A stretch of DNA of 64,000 nucleotides from Actinobacteria bacterium Ga0077560 (GCA_001464275.1 LNFL01000139.1:1-64000), one strand, 5' to 3'. Counted from the first letter of the stretch, positions 26,161 through 33,875 are shown. Notes: a model not told the origin generated them from the letters alone. Numbers and translations: made by a program.

Positions 26161-26839
26161 GACCGACGTCGTGATCGTGACCGGGGGCGCGTCCGGCCTG
26201 GGCCGGGCCGTCGCCGCCGCCCTGCTGGCCGGCGGCGCGCACCCGGTGGTGCTCGATCGCGCGCAACCCGATCTCGATGTGGAGTGGGAGCCGGTGGACC
26301 TGGCCGACGCCAGGGCCGCCGAGGCCGCGGTGCGCCGGGTGGCCGAACGCCATGGGCGCCTGGACGCGCTGGTGGCGGCCGCCGGAACCGACGCCTGCGG
26401 CGACATCCTCGACGTGTCGGGTGAGGACTGGGACCGAGTGGTGCTGGTGAACCTGGTGGGGGTCGCCGCCGTGGTGCGTGCCGCGCTGCCCCATCTGGAG
26501 CGCGCCCGGGGACGGGTGGTCACCATCGCCTCCACCCTCGGCCTGCGCGCGCTGCCCGCCGCGACCGCCTACTGCGCGAGCAAGTTCGGCCTGGTGGGCT
26601 TCACCCGGGCGCTGGCCGCGGAGACGGCCGGGCGGGTCGGGGTGACGATGCTCGTTCCCGGGGGAATGGACACCGCGTTCTTCGACGGCCGCGAGGAGCG
26701 GTTCCGCCCCGGGCCGGACGCCATGCTGAACGACCCCGCCGATGTGGCCGACGCCGTGCTGTTCGCGCTGCGCACGCCTCCGGGGGTGGAGGTGCGCGAG
26801 CTGGTCGTGTGCCCGGCCATGGAGCCCAGCTGGCCCTGA
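26147..26839 (+). CDS. Short-chain dehydrogenase/reductase
   Basis: A 230-residue classical SDR: cofactor motif TGGASGLGRAVAAAL, VAAAGTD after the fourth strand, catalytic Ser in TIASTLGLRA and YCASK. It is the last gene of the heptose operon and overlaps HldE by 14 nt. It is not HldD-like (too short and classical rather than extended). It could modify a sugar nucleotide or a lipid acceptor; the substrate is unknown. Confidence 0.87.
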   Translation: MPAAETDVVIVTGGASGLGRAVAAALLAGGAHPVVLDRAQPDLDVEWEPVDLADARAAEAAVRRVAERHGRLDALVAAAGTDACGDILDVSGEDWDRVVLVNLVGVAAVVRAALPHLERARGRVVTIASTLGLRALPAATAYCASKFGLVGFTRALAAETAGRVGVTMLVPGGMDTAFFDGREERFRPGPDAMLNDPADVADAVLFALRTPPGVEVRELVVCPAMEPSWP

Positions 26840-26852
26840 CGGCGGCCAGGGG

Positions 26853-26885
26853 CCGGGAGGGCGGCCGCGACGGCCGCCCTCCCGG
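26853..26885. terminator. Strong GC hairpin between convergent operons
   Basis: CCGGGAGGGCGGCCG pairs perfectly with CGGCCGCCCTCCCGG around a 3-nt loop (15 bp); no T-tract. It separates the heptose operon from the convergent membrane-protein operon. Confidence 0.55.
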
Positions 26886-26892
26886 GACCCCG

Positions 26893-27357
26893 TCAGGCGC
26901 GGCGCTCCCCGTGCACCGCCGCGTCCATCTGCTCCCTCGCGTGCTCGGTGACCTGCTGGCCCTCCTCGGCGGCCCGCGTGCGGGTCACCTCGGCCGCCTC
27001 GCCCAGCACGTCCTTGCCGCGTTCCAGGGCCTCGTGGGCCGTGTCGGCCGCGGCGGCGCGCACCTCGCCCGCCATACCGCCCATCTTCTGGCGCTCCATA
27101 TCGGTGGACGGCAGCAGGGCCCCCACGAGGAACCCCGCCGCGGCGGAGCCCAGCGCGATCGCCAGCGGCTTCACCGCCGACCCGCCCTGTCCGCCGTTCT
27201 CCTGCAGGCCGTCCGAGATCCGCTCAGCGCGGTCGCGGATGGCGCCCTTGGCCCGCTCGGGCAGGTTGGCCCGGTGGCCCAGCTCCTCCGCCGTGGCGCC
27301 GATGCGGTCGCGCACGGTGCTCAGCTGAGTCCCGACCTGGCTCGTGTGGTCAGCCAT
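26893..27357 (-). CDS. DUF3618/YtxH-like envelope stress protein
   Basis: The 154-residue protein has an amphipathic helical N-terminal half (TQLSTVRDRIGATAEELGHRANLPERAKGAIRDR), one hydrophobic glycine-zipper segment (PLAIALGSAAAGFLVGALLPST) and a helical Ala/Glu-rich tail. This resembles DUF3618/YtxH-type proteins that sit at the membrane in actinobacteria. It is last in an operon with a holin-like DUF1469 gene and another DUF3618-like gene. Confidence 0.75.
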   Translation of the reverse strand: MADHTSQVGTQLSTVRDRIGATAEELGHRANLPERAKGAIRDRAERISDGLQENGGQGGSAVKPLAIALGSAAAGFLVGALLPSTDMERQKMGGMAGEVRAAAADTAHEALERGKDVLGEAAEVTRTRAAEEGQQVTEHAREQMDAAVHGERRA

Positions 27358-27743
27358 GTCACGTCCTCCTTCACGTTGTCGATGGTCCGGCGGGGAATCG
27401 GCGTCCCCACCCGGTGCAGCTGTGCGCGTGCGGCGAGCGCCGCACCGATCGCGCCGATCACCAGGACGGCGCCCACGATGAGCGCCGCGGCCCAGGCCGG
27501 CAGCACGGTGTCGAGCCCGAGGATGGCGGCGGCGACCAGCGCGCCCAGGCCGCAGAGGGCCAGCAGGAGCGCGATGCCGCCCAGCGCCACGGCCGAGACG
27601 GCCCTGCGGCGCTTCTCGCCCAGCTCGTCGCGGAGGACATCCATCTCGACCCCGGCGAGCTCGGCGGCCTCGGCCCTGAAGCGCCGCAGCAGCTCAGCGA
27701 GTGGCAGGTGCCGGACCGCCCCGTTGATCTCGGCGGTGGTCAC
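27321..27743 (-). CDS. Phage holin family/DUF1469-like membrane protein
   Basis: A 140-residue protein with an N-terminal helical region and two adjacent transmembrane segments (AVALGGIALLLALCGLGALVAAAILGL and WAAALIVGAVLVIGAIGAALAA). This matches the Actinobacterial holin-X/DUF1469 family, which is not phage-derived in this context. GTG 27743 overlaps the upstream gene stop; its C-terminus overlaps the 26893 gene by 37 nt in another frame. Confidence 0.78.
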   Translation of the reverse strand: MTTAEINGAVRHLPLAELLRRFRAEAAELAGVEMDVLRDELGEKRRRAVSAVALGGIALLLALCGLGALVAAAILGLDTVLPAWAAALIVGAVLVIGAIGAALAARAQLHRVGTPIPRRTIDNVKEDVTWLTTRARSGLS

Positions 27744-28234
27744 GACGGGCTCCCCGCCGGTCGCACCGCGTCCCCCCGCCCGGCGGCGCCGGACGAGAGG
27801 GCCCCGGACTGCTGGGGATCCATGATCCCCTCACGGCGGCCGTCCCCCTGCGGCGAGCGCGGGGAGTGATCGCCGGCCTTGACGAACCGGGCGGCGGCGA
27901 GGCCCGCCGCGAAGCCCGCCATGGCGACGGCGGCCGGGTGACGCCGCCCGTACCGGGTCGCGTCCTCCATGATCGTCGATCCGTCCGAACATTCGAGGTA
28001 GTCGCTCATCCGCTCCACGCGGGATGCGGCGGCGTCCGCCAGGTCGGCGGCGCGGTCACGGCCGCGGCGGCGCAGTTCCTCCCCCACCGCGCCGGCGTCC
28101 TGCGCCATCCCGCGGGAGGACTCGGCGGCCCGGGTCGACCGGTCGCTGAGCATGTCGGCCATGCGGTCGCGGGCCTGGCGTGCGCCGCCGGACGCCGCCT
28201 CCTTGCCGCGCTGGGTGATCTCGGCTGTCTCCAT
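27740..28234 (-). CDS. DUF3618-like protein
   Basis: ATG 28234 has GGAGGG about 8 nt upstream and is preferred over GTG 28243. The 164-residue product is a long charged helix (GKEAASGGARQARDRMADMLSDRSTRAAES), followed by RYGRRHPAAVAMAGFAAGLAAARFVKA, a single hydrophobic segment typical of DUF3618 and related proteins, and a disordered tail. First gene of the operon and behind a stress-type promoter. Confidence 0.75.
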   Translation of the reverse strand: METAEITQRGKEAASGGARQARDRMADMLSDRSTRAAESSRGMAQDAGAVGEELRRRGRDRAADLADAAASRVERMSDYLECSDGSTIMEDATRYGRRHPAAVAMAGFAAGLAAARFVKAGDHSPRSPQGDGRREGIMDPQQSGALSSGAAGRGDAVRPAGSPS

Positions 28235-28299
28235 GTGACGCACCCTCCGAAGGTGTGGTCGTGTCGTGCGGGCGGCCGAAACGACGGCCGCGCCGGTTC

Positions 28300-28324
28300 C
28301 TTCCCCCGGTCACGGGGCGGAAAC
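28300..28324 (-). promoter_or_regulatory. Stress sigma-type promoter for the holin/DUF3618 operon
   Basis: On the minus strand GTTTC, 14 nt, GGGAAG, about 65 nt before ATG 28234. Confidence 0.55.
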
Positions 28325-28351
28325 GCGAGCCGCGAACCGGCGACACGGGCC

Positions 28352-28377
28352 GTTTCATCCGCCTCCCCAGCGGGAAC
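28352..28377 (+). promoter_or_regulatory. Stress sigma-type promoter for the 28444 gene
   Basis: GTTTC, 15 nt, GGGAAC, divergent from the promoter at 28300. Confidence 0.6.
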
Positions 28378-28443
28378 GCACGCTCGCGTCCGGTGGTTGG
28401 CAGCGGGAGGAGCGATGGCCGTTCAGGGAACCGGAGCCCGGCG

Positions 28444-28920
28444 ATGACGGCCGTCGGAGGCGTCGCGTCCGGCGGCTGGGAGCAGGTCGACCCCGGAGCG
28501 GGAGCGTCCGGTGCGGTGGCCGCCCGGGTGCTGGCCGTGGTGCTGCTCCTCCTGGTGCTGGCCGGCGGCGCCCTGCTCGTGCGCCGGCTCAGCCAGGACC
28601 CCCTGCGCCCCGGGAACGGGCTGATCCCCGCCGGCATCCCCGGGCGCGCCGGCCTGGATGCGGTGCGGGTGACCGTGGGCCCGTGGCCCGAGCCGGTGTG
28701 GCGCCCCACGGCCGACGTGGTCGTGGTGCTGCTGTCCGGTGGCCCCCTGCCGGTGGATGCCGACGGCGAGATCCGGTGGGTCACCGACGGCCAGATGCTG
28801 CACCTGGGGCCGGGATCACGGTGCATGCACCGTGTGCGGCCGCTGCGCACCTCGGGGGTGTGGATGAGCCTGGCCGCACCGGGGGCATCCCCGGTGCGGG
28901 ACACCGCGGTCAGGCCATGA
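28444..28920 (+). CDS. Single-pass membrane protein, unknown function
   Basis: A 158-residue protein with a short N-terminus, one transmembrane helix (VAARVLAVVLLLLVLAGGALLV) and a soluble domain of about 100 residues with Trp and Met-rich beta-like segments (VRVTVGPWPEPVWRPTADVVVVLL, WVTDGQMLHLGPG). No family is recognised. It ends inside the convergent GT4 gene by 11 nt. Upstream stress-type promoter suggests envelope stress function. Confidence 0.65.
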   Translation: MTAVGGVASGGWEQVDPGAGASGAVAARVLAVVLLLLVLAGGALLVRRLSQDPLRPGNGLIPAGIPGRAGLDAVRVTVGPWPEPVWRPTADVVVVLLSGGPLPVDADGEIRWVTDGQMLHLGPGSRCMHRVRPLRTSGVWMSLAAPGASPVRDTAVRP

Positions 28921-30070
28921 GCCCCAGCGCGCTCACGCGGGCCAGGACCCGCCTGCCGCGACCGGCGGCGGGCACGCCCGAGCCGGCGAGGGCGACCGCC
29001 ACGGCCTCGTAGCGGCGGGTCAGCGCCCGGGGGGAGAACCGCGCCGCGACGTGCGCGCGGCAGGTCTGGGGATCGATGCCGTCCAGCAGCGGGACGCAGC
29101 GGGCCAGCTCGTCCACCGTCCGCCGCACGATCCCGGTGGCGCCGTCGCGCACCACCTCCGGCACGGCGCCGCGGCCGGTGGCCAGCACCGGGGTGCCGGT
29201 GGCCATCGCCTCGATCATCACCATCCCGAACGGCTCGTCCCACGCGATCGGGAACACCAGCGCGCGGGCGCCCGCCAGCAGGGGCCACCGGTCGTCCTCG
29301 CCGAGCTCGCCCAGGTACTCGATGCCGTCGCCCAGGAACGGCTCGACGTGCTCGGCGAAGTAGGCGTGCTCGTTCGCCTCGCGGCATTTCGCCGCGATCC
29401 GCAGCGGCATACCCACCGAGCGGGCGAGCATGATCGCCTCGCGCACGCCCTTGTCGGCGCACATGCGCCCCACGAAGGCCAGGTATCCGTCGTGGTCATC
29501 CCGGAATGGCACCCCGCGAACGTCGATGGCGTTGGGACACACCGCCATGAACGGCAGTCCGGGCCCGGTCCTCGCCTGCGACTCGCTCAATGCGACGAGG
29601 CGAAGGCCCGGCATGTTGCGCGCCGCATCCGCCGCCTCGGCGGCCGCGCGCCGGTCGATGGCCCCGTGCACGACGTGCGCGGTGGAAAGCCCCGCCGACA
29701 ACAGCATGCAGGTCGACCGCAGGCTGGAGTGGTCGATCACCGCCTCGCAGTCCGCCAGCGCTTCGACGGCGCCCATCGTGTGGCGCCACTCCTCGTCGGG
29801 CAGGCCGATCTCGGCCGGCAGCTCGTCCAGCGGCGACTCCACGCGCACGCCCGGGACGGACGATCCGGGGGCCGCGACCAGGGTGACGTCGTGTCCGCGA
29901 GCGGCGAGGCCCTCGGCGATGAGGGCCACCACACGCTCGGTGCCCCCGTACGCGGGCGGCGGGGTGGGCACCCAGGGCGGCGCCACGAGGCCGATGCGCA
30001 GTGGCCGAGCGACCTGTCCGGTGTCCGTGACCCGCTCGTGGTTCCCGTTCCGGCGTCGACCGAAGATCAT
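28910..30070 (-). CDS. Family 4 glycosyltransferase
   Basis: ATG 30070 is preceded by AGGAGGAG; the longer track ORF is not used. The 386-residue protein is a GT4 enzyme: IGLVAPPWVPTPPPAYGGTERVV at the N-terminus, LAFVGRMCADKGVREAIMLA, and DEPFGMVMIEAMATGTPVLA with the EX7E-type motif. This subgroup (YGGTE at the N-terminus) is widespread in stress clusters of soil bacteria; its acceptor is unknown. It has its own stress-type promoter. Confidence 0.9.
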   Translation of the reverse strand: MIFGRRRNGNHERVTDTGQVARPLRIGLVAPPWVPTPPPAYGGTERVVALIAEGLAARGHDVTLVAAPGSSVPGVRVESPLDELPAEIGLPDEEWRHTMGAVEALADCEAVIDHSSLRSTCMLLSAGLSTAHVVHGAIDRRAAAEAADAARNMPGLRLVALSESQARTGPGLPFMAVCPNAIDVRGVPFRDDHDGYLAFVGRMCADKGVREAIMLARSVGMPLRIAAKCREANEHAYFAEHVEPFLGDGIEYLGELGEDDRWPLLAGARALVFPIAWDEPFGMVMIEAMATGTPVLATGRGAVPEVVRDGATGIVRRTVDELARCVPLLDGIDPQTCRAHVAARFSPRALTRRYEAVAVALAGSGVPAAGRGRRVLARVSALGLMA

Positions 30071-30097
30071 GCGCGCTCCTCCTGTGGGTCCGGGGTG

Positions 30098-30123
30098 GTT
30101 CCCCCAATGCGGGCCGGTCAACC
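30098..30123 (-). promoter_or_regulatory. Stress sigma-type promoter for the 28910 glycosyltransferase
   Basis: On the minus strand GGTTG, 15 nt, GGGAAC, about 28 nt before ATG 30070; it overlaps the 3' end of gmhB. Confidence 0.55.
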
Positions 30124-30687
30124 CACGTGCGTTCCCACGGGCCCGCCCAGACGCAGCGCCAGGGCGACCGCCTCGCACAGATCCGCGGCCACCGCCGGCG
30201 CGGCGCGGACCTCCTCGCGGCGGGTGACGGCGGTGGGCACCAGCACCGCCCGGGCGCCCGCCGCACGGGCCGCCTCCACGTCGGCGCCGATGTCCCCGAT
30301 CACCACGCACTCGGCGGGATCGACGCCCAGCAGCCCGGCGGCATGCAGGACCAGGCCGGGCCGCGGCTTGCGGCAGCGGCATCCTGCATCCGGGCCGTGG
30401 GGGCACACGCACCATGGCCCGAGGGGGCCCAGGATCTCCTCGACCCGGCGATTCACGGCGTCCACCTGCGCATGGGTGACGAGCCCTCGCGCCACCCCGC
30501 TCTGGTTGCTCACCACCGCCGTCCGCAGACCCGCCGCGCGCACCGCCCGCAGCGCCGCGGCGGCTCCCGGTATGGCCCGCACCAGCGCGGGGTCACCGTT
30601 GTACGGGACGTCCTCGATCAGCGTCCCGTCCCGGTCGAAGAGCACCGCCCGTACCCGTGTTCCGCCCGCTGCACCCGTTGGTCGCAT
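30118..30687 (-). CDS. gmhB: D-glycero-D-manno-heptose 1,7-bisphosphate phosphatase (GmhB-like)
   Basis: A 189-residue HAD phosphatase. Motif I is LFDRDGTLIEDVPY, motif II VVSNQSGVARG, and motif III/IV CRKPRPG with VIGDIGADVEAA. The zinc-binding insert CVCPHGPDAGCRC is diagnostic of GmhB/histidinol phosphatase-type enzymes. It would remove the 7-phosphate of heptose 1,7-bisphosphate between the two HldE steps. ATG 30687 is used. It lies apart from gmhA-hldE, on the other strand, directly divergent from the sigma factor gene. Confidence 0.87.
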   Translation of the reverse strand: MRPTGAAGGTRVRAVLFDRDGTLIEDVPYNGDPALVRAIPGAAAALRAVRAAGLRTAVVSNQSGVARGLVTHAQVDAVNRRVEEILGPLGPWCVCPHGPDAGCRCRKPRPGLVLHAAGLLGVDPAECVVIGDIGADVEAARAAGARAVLVPTAVTRREEVRAAPAVAADLCEAVALALRLGGPVGTHVG

Positions 30688-30701
30688 CGCTACCTCGTGA
30701 G

Positions 30702-30726
30702 GTTTCCTGCCGTCCGCCGGGGGTAC
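30702..30726 (+). promoter_or_regulatory. Stress sigma-type promoter in front of the sigma factor gene
   Basis: GTTTC (inside GGTTTC), 14 nt, GGGTAC. Transcription would start near 30733. Suggests that the sigma factor reads its own promoter. Confidence 0.7.
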
Positions 30727-30742
30727 GGCGGCTCGCGTGACG

Positions 30743-31471
30743 ATGATCTCCAGCGGCATGCGAACCGAAACACGTGCTCCGGTGACCTCCCGGGAGCGGG
30801 AGGAGCTCATCGTCGAGCACCTGCCCCTGGTGCGGGCCCTCGCCCGCCGGTACGCCAACCGCGGGGAGCCGCTCGACGACCTGGAGCAGGCCGGGACGAT
30901 CGGCCTCATCAAGGCGGTCGACCGCTTCGATCCCGCCAAGGGCACCGACTTCCGGTCGTTCGCCACGCCCACCATCCTCGGCGAGATCCGGCGGCACTTC
31001 CGCGATCGCACCTGGGCGGTGCGGGTGGCCCGCGGGCTCAAGGACGACTACTCCAAGGTGGTCACCACCTCCAGCGCGCTCACGTCCCGTTTGGGACGGA
31101 CGCCCAGCGTGGCGGAGATCGCGCAGGAGGCGGACCTGTCGGAGGAGGACGTCCTGGACGCCATCGCCGCCCACACCGCCTACCGGCCCCGGTCGCTGTC
31201 GCACCCGCCGCCGAGCCGCGAGGACGAGGCTCCCTTCGAGATCCCCGTGGAGGAGGACGGCTACGCCACCGCGGAGGGACGCCACACCCTGCAGAAGGGC
31301 CTCGCCTGCCTGCCGGCCCGCGAGCGCGTGATCCTGCACCTGCGCTTCGAGCGCGGGCTCATCCAGTCGGAGATCGCCGAGATCATCGGCATCTCACAGA
31401 TGCACGTCTCCCGCCTCATCTCACGAAGCCTCGAAACGTTGCGGCGCGTGGCCGAGGACGGAGCTCCGTGA
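30743..31471 (+). CDS. RNA polymerase sigma factor, SigB/SigF/SigG group
   Basis: A 242-residue group 3 sigma factor. Region 2 is VEHLPLVRALARRYANRG, DLEQAGTIGLIKAVDRFDPAKG, FRSFATPTILGEIRRHFRD; region 3 holds RLGRTPSVAEIAQEADL; region 4 is LPARERVILHLRFERGLIQSEIAEIIGISQMHVSRLI. The start is uncertain: ATG 30743 gives a 10-nt leader from the predicted start site, ATG 30758 a 25-nt leader, and GTG 30737 leaves almost none. An RsbW gene overlaps its end, so it is controlled by partner switching, and its own promoter is of the class it should recognise. Confidence 0.93.
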   Translation: MISSGMRTETRAPVTSREREELIVEHLPLVRALARRYANRGEPLDDLEQAGTIGLIKAVDRFDPAKGTDFRSFATPTILGEIRRHFRDRTWAVRVARGLKDDYSKVVTTSSALTSRLGRTPSVAEIAQEADLSEEDVLDAIAAHTAYRPRSLSHPPPSREDEAPFEIPVEEDGYATAEGRHTLQKGLACLPARERVILHLRFERGLIQSEIAEIIGISQMHVSRLISRSLETLRRVAEDGAP

Positions 31472-31893
31472 CCGGACGGGTGACGGCGCGTCCCGCGACG
31501 ACACCCGTCGACATGGTGCTCCCCGCGGAGGCCGCGAGCCTGGCCCCCATCCGGCGGGCCGTCTCGGCCCTCGCGGCCGCGCTGGGCCTCTCCGCCGAGC
31601 GGGTGGAGGACGTGCGGGTCGCACTCACCGAGGCGTGCGCCAACGTGGTGGTGCACGCGTACGGCGGCCTGCCGGGAATCATCCGGGTGCGGGCCGCCGC
31701 GGAGGACGGGTTCCTGCGCGTCACGGTCCGTGACGAGGGCCGGGGCCTGGTTCCCCGCCTGCGGGCCACCAGCCCTGGCCTGCGGCTGGGGTTGCAGATG
31801 ATCGCGGCCCTGGCCGACGAGGTGCGCTTCCTCGCCGAGGACGGCGGGGGAACGTCCGTCCACATGGCCTTCGCGATGCCGGCCCCCGCCTAG
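31468..31893 (+). CDS. RsbW-like anti-sigma factor (serine kinase)
   Basis: GTG 31468 overlaps the sigma factor stop (GTGA). The 141-residue protein has GHKL ATPase boxes: VRVALTEACANVVVHAYGG (N box), VRDEGRGL (G1) and GLRLGLQMIAALAD (G2-like). RsbW/SpoIIAB proteins bind and inhibit their sigma factor and phosphorylate a STAS antagonist with ATP. Gene pairing makes the neighbouring sigma factor its target. Confidence 0.9.
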   Translation: MTGRVTARPATTPVDMVLPAEAASLAPIRRAVSALAAALGLSAERVEDVRVALTEACANVVVHAYGGLPGIIRVRAAAEDGFLRVTVRDEGRGLVPRLRATSPGLRLGLQMIAALADEVRFLAEDGGGTSVHMAFAMPAPA

Positions 31894-31917
31894 CCCGCAC
31901 GCGGGGCCGAGCGGATC

Positions 31918-31953
31918 ACGTGGTGGCCCCGGACCGTTCCGGGGCCACCACGT
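31918..31953. terminator. Perfect 16-bp hairpin after rsbW
   Basis: ACGTGGTGGCCCCGGA pairs perfectly with its complement around a 4-nt loop, between convergent genes. No T-tract. Confidence 0.6.
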
Positions 31954-31959
31954 CCGCGA

Positions 31960-32766
31960 TCAGATGCGGTCGTCGCGCTCGCGGCGACGGATCTCGTCGT
32001 CCTCGAGCGCCTCGCGGGTCTCCGGCGTGGGGCCGTCGGTGACGTCCCGGTGCAGCCCGGAACGGCCCAGGTCCTCGCCCTCGGTGGCCCGCAGCGCGCC
32101 GCGGGTCTCCGGCGTGGGCCCCTCGGTGACGTCGTGGACCTCGGCGTCGTGGCCGTACCGCCCCGGCAGGTCCGGGTCGGTGTCCAGGCGGCCCTGAGCC
32201 GGCATGGGGTCGGTGATCTGCTCCCCCTCGCCGGGGTGCCCGGCCACCAGCGGCGCGCTGCGCTCCGTCGTGCCGGTGGTGCCCTCCGTCATCCCGGTGG
32301 TGCCGGTGGTCGAACCGCCGTGCACCTCTCCCTCCCAGCCGCCGGTGGGCGCGCCGCGCGTCTCGATCATCTCGCGGAACCGCTCCAGGTCGTTCTTGGC
32401 GCGCCGACCGGCGAGCCCGAGCCAGTCGCCCACCTTCTCGACCGCGCCCTCGGGCTCGTGGTCGAGCTGGAGGTGGATCTTGGTGCGGTCCCCGGCCACC
32501 GGCTCGAAATGCACGACGCCGGCGTTGCGGTACCCGCCCGTCGCCCGCCATGCGATGAGGCGCTCCGGGACCTGCTCGGTGATCTCGGCGTCCCACTCCT
32601 TGGTGTCGCCGGCCACGTTCGCCCGCCAGTGCAGGTGGGTGTCGTCGAGCTGGCGCACCTCCTCCACGCCCTCCATGAAGCGCGGGAACTCCTCGAACTG
32701 GGTCCACTGGTCGTACGCGGTCCGCACAGGGACCGCGACCTCGATGGTCTCTTCGATCGTCGACAT
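31960..32766 (-). CDS. SRPBCC (polyketide cyclase/START-like) protein with repetitive acidic tail
   Basis: ATG 32766 gives 268 residues. The first 145 are an SRPBCC domain of the cyclase/dehydrase type (IEVAVPVRTAYDQWTQFEEFPRFMEG, HLHWRANVAGDTKEWDAEI, GVVHFEP). The rest is low-complexity: a Thr-Gly repeat (TTGTTGMTEGTTGTTE) and two similar units VTEGPTPETRGAL and VTDGPTPETREAL. SRPBCC proteins bind hydrophobic ligands in a deep pocket; the ligand is unknown. A stress-type promoter precedes it. Confidence 0.85.
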   Translation of the reverse strand: MSTIEETIEVAVPVRTAYDQWTQFEEFPRFMEGVEEVRQLDDTHLHWRANVAGDTKEWDAEITEQVPERLIAWRATGGYRNAGVVHFEPVAGDRTKIHLQLDHEPEGAVEKVGDWLGLAGRRAKNDLERFREMIETRGAPTGGWEGEVHGGSTTGTTGMTEGTTGTTERSAPLVAGHPGEGEQITDPMPAQGRLDTDPDLPGRYGHDAEVHDVTEGPTPETRGALRATEGEDLGRSGLHRDVTDGPTPETREALEDDEIRRRERDDRI

Positions 32767-32801
32767 GCCGTACCTCCGAGTCGTGTGTGGAGGTCCGTGG
32801 T

Positions 32802-32826
32802 GTTCCCCGCGGCGGTGGCGGTAAAC
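32802..32826 (-). promoter_or_regulatory. Stress sigma-type promoter for the SRPBCC gene
   Basis: On the minus strand GTTTA, 14 nt, GGGAAC. The spacer and flank contain an inverted repeat (GGTGGCGGT/ACCGCCACC). Confidence 0.6.
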
Positions 32827-32855
32827 GACCGCCACCGCCACCATGCCGCACGACG

Positions 32856-33434
32856 TCAGCCGGCCGCCGGGTACCCGGACCCGGCCAGCAGCCGGGCCAG
32901 ATGCGCGGCGTTCACCGCCGCGGTCCGGGTGGTGCCCGCGGTGGTCTCCGGCGTCTGCGGGAGGTCCCGGTAGTCGACGCGGCCCATGGCCTCACCGACC
33001 CAGTACGTCACCCCGGACGCCGGGGCCTGGTACAGCTCCGCGCTGGTGTGGTGCGCCCCGTCCTCGTTGCCCACGACCGCGACGATGGCCACGCGCCCGT
33101 AGGAGACCATGCGCCCGGCGTCGTCGGTCTCGGCCAGGAAGGCGTCCATCCGCTCGAGCACACGCTTGCAGACGCTCGACGGCTGCCCCATCCAGATCGG
33201 CGTGCCCAGGACGAGGATGTCCGCGTCCAGCACCGCTCGCCGCAGCTCCGGCCACTCGTCGCCGTCGCCCAGGTCGGACTCCACCCCAGGTGGCACGTGA
33301 TGGTCCGCGACGCGGCGCATCTGCCCCTCTACCCCCAGCCCGCGCAGCTCGTCCAGCACCTGCGTGAGCAGCAGCTCACAGCTCGAGGGCGCCGGCGACG
33401 CCTTCAGCGTGCAATTCAGCGCGAGGGCCCTCAT
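32856..33434 (-). CDS. NADPH-dependent FMN reductase/flavodoxin-fold protein (in-frame gap)
   Basis: A 192-residue flavodoxin-fold protein: MRALALNCTLKASPAPSS (FMN phosphate loop), LGTPIWMGQPSS, and AIVAVVGNEDGAHHTSAELYQAP. Family members read on from the YQ with about eight more residues (a LNDVGF-like segment) before the PA..TYWVGEA part; here those residues are absent without frameshift. That looks like a 24-nt deletion, so the flavin site may be affected in this copy. It may act as a quinone or metal reductase; physiological substrate unknown. Behind a stress-type promoter. Confidence 0.8.
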   Translation of the reverse strand: MRALALNCTLKASPAPSSCELLLTQVLDELRGLGVEGQMRRVADHHVPPGVESDLGDGDEWPELRRAVLDADILVLGTPIWMGQPSSVCKRVLERMDAFLAETDDAGRMVSYGRVAIVAVVGNEDGAHHTSAELYQAPASGVTYWVGEAMGRVDYRDLPQTPETTAGTTRTAAVNAAHLARLLAGSGYPAAG

Positions 33435-33494
33435 CGGCTCGTCCCCGTCGCGGCGGTCATCCGCATCCCTACCTCCATGGTCGATGGCATGCGG

Positions 33495-33520
33495 TTTCCC
33501 GGGGCGTCCCCCGCCGAAAC
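33495..33520 (-). promoter_or_regulatory. Stress sigma-type promoter for the flavodoxin-fold gene
   Basis: On the minus strand GTTTC, 15 nt, GGGAAA, about 60 nt before ATG 33434. Confidence 0.55.
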
Positions 33521-33568
33521 CGGGCTCCGCACGGCGGCGGGTTCGCGACGGGCCGGGGACGGGTCCGG

Positions 33569-33594
33569 GTTTCCCGCGGCGGGTGGACGGGCAC
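33569..33594 (+). promoter_or_regulatory. Stress sigma-type promoter (variant -10) for the DUF378 operon
   Basis: GTTTC, 15 nt, GGGCAC; the T/A of the usual GGGWAC is replaced by C, so this is a weaker match. Confidence 0.4.
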
Positions 33595-33638
33595 ACGTCC
33601 GCATTCCGGTTGACCCCCAAACGAAGGCGAGACCTTCC

Positions 33639-33864
33639 ATGAAATACCTGGACCCCCTCACGCTGCTGCTCATCGTGGTCGGCGGCATCAACTGGGGCCT
33701 CGTGGGCCTCGCGGAGTTCGAGCGGCCTCGACTTCGGCGACACCAACGTGGCCTCGCGGATCATCTACGTGCTGGTCGGCATCGCGGCCATCTACTGGCT
33801 GGTGCGGCTGCCCACGATGTTCACCAGCCGTTCCACGCACCACCGCGAGGAGTCCCTCGCGTAA
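33639..33864 (+). pseudogene. DUF378 membrane protein, frameshifted
   Basis: The start MKYLDPLTLLLIVVGGINWGLVGLAEF is a DUF378 N-terminus (first membrane helix). In the other frame the sequence continues LDFGDTNVASRIIYVLVGIAAIYWLV, the second half of the same family, ending at TAA 33864. The connecting DLVAALTG-like residues are missing and the frame changes near 33720, so a deletion of about 20 nt is inferred. The ORF track fused the N-terminus with later frames. The intact protein would be a two-helix membrane protein; the next gene starts 11 nt later. Confidence 0.8.
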
Positions 33865-33875
33865 GGAGGCGGACC

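Noticed and set aside
27321-27743. Holin-like gene as a sign of prophage
   Set aside because: The family is common in actinobacterial chromosomes, and no other phage genes, integrase or att sites are nearby.
22063-30687. Heptose genes as evidence for a Gram-negative host with LPS
   Set aside because: The SigB/RsbW system, DUF1360, PRC-barrel, leaderless promoters and overall gene set look actinobacterial, and no lipid A, Kdo or Lpt genes are seen.
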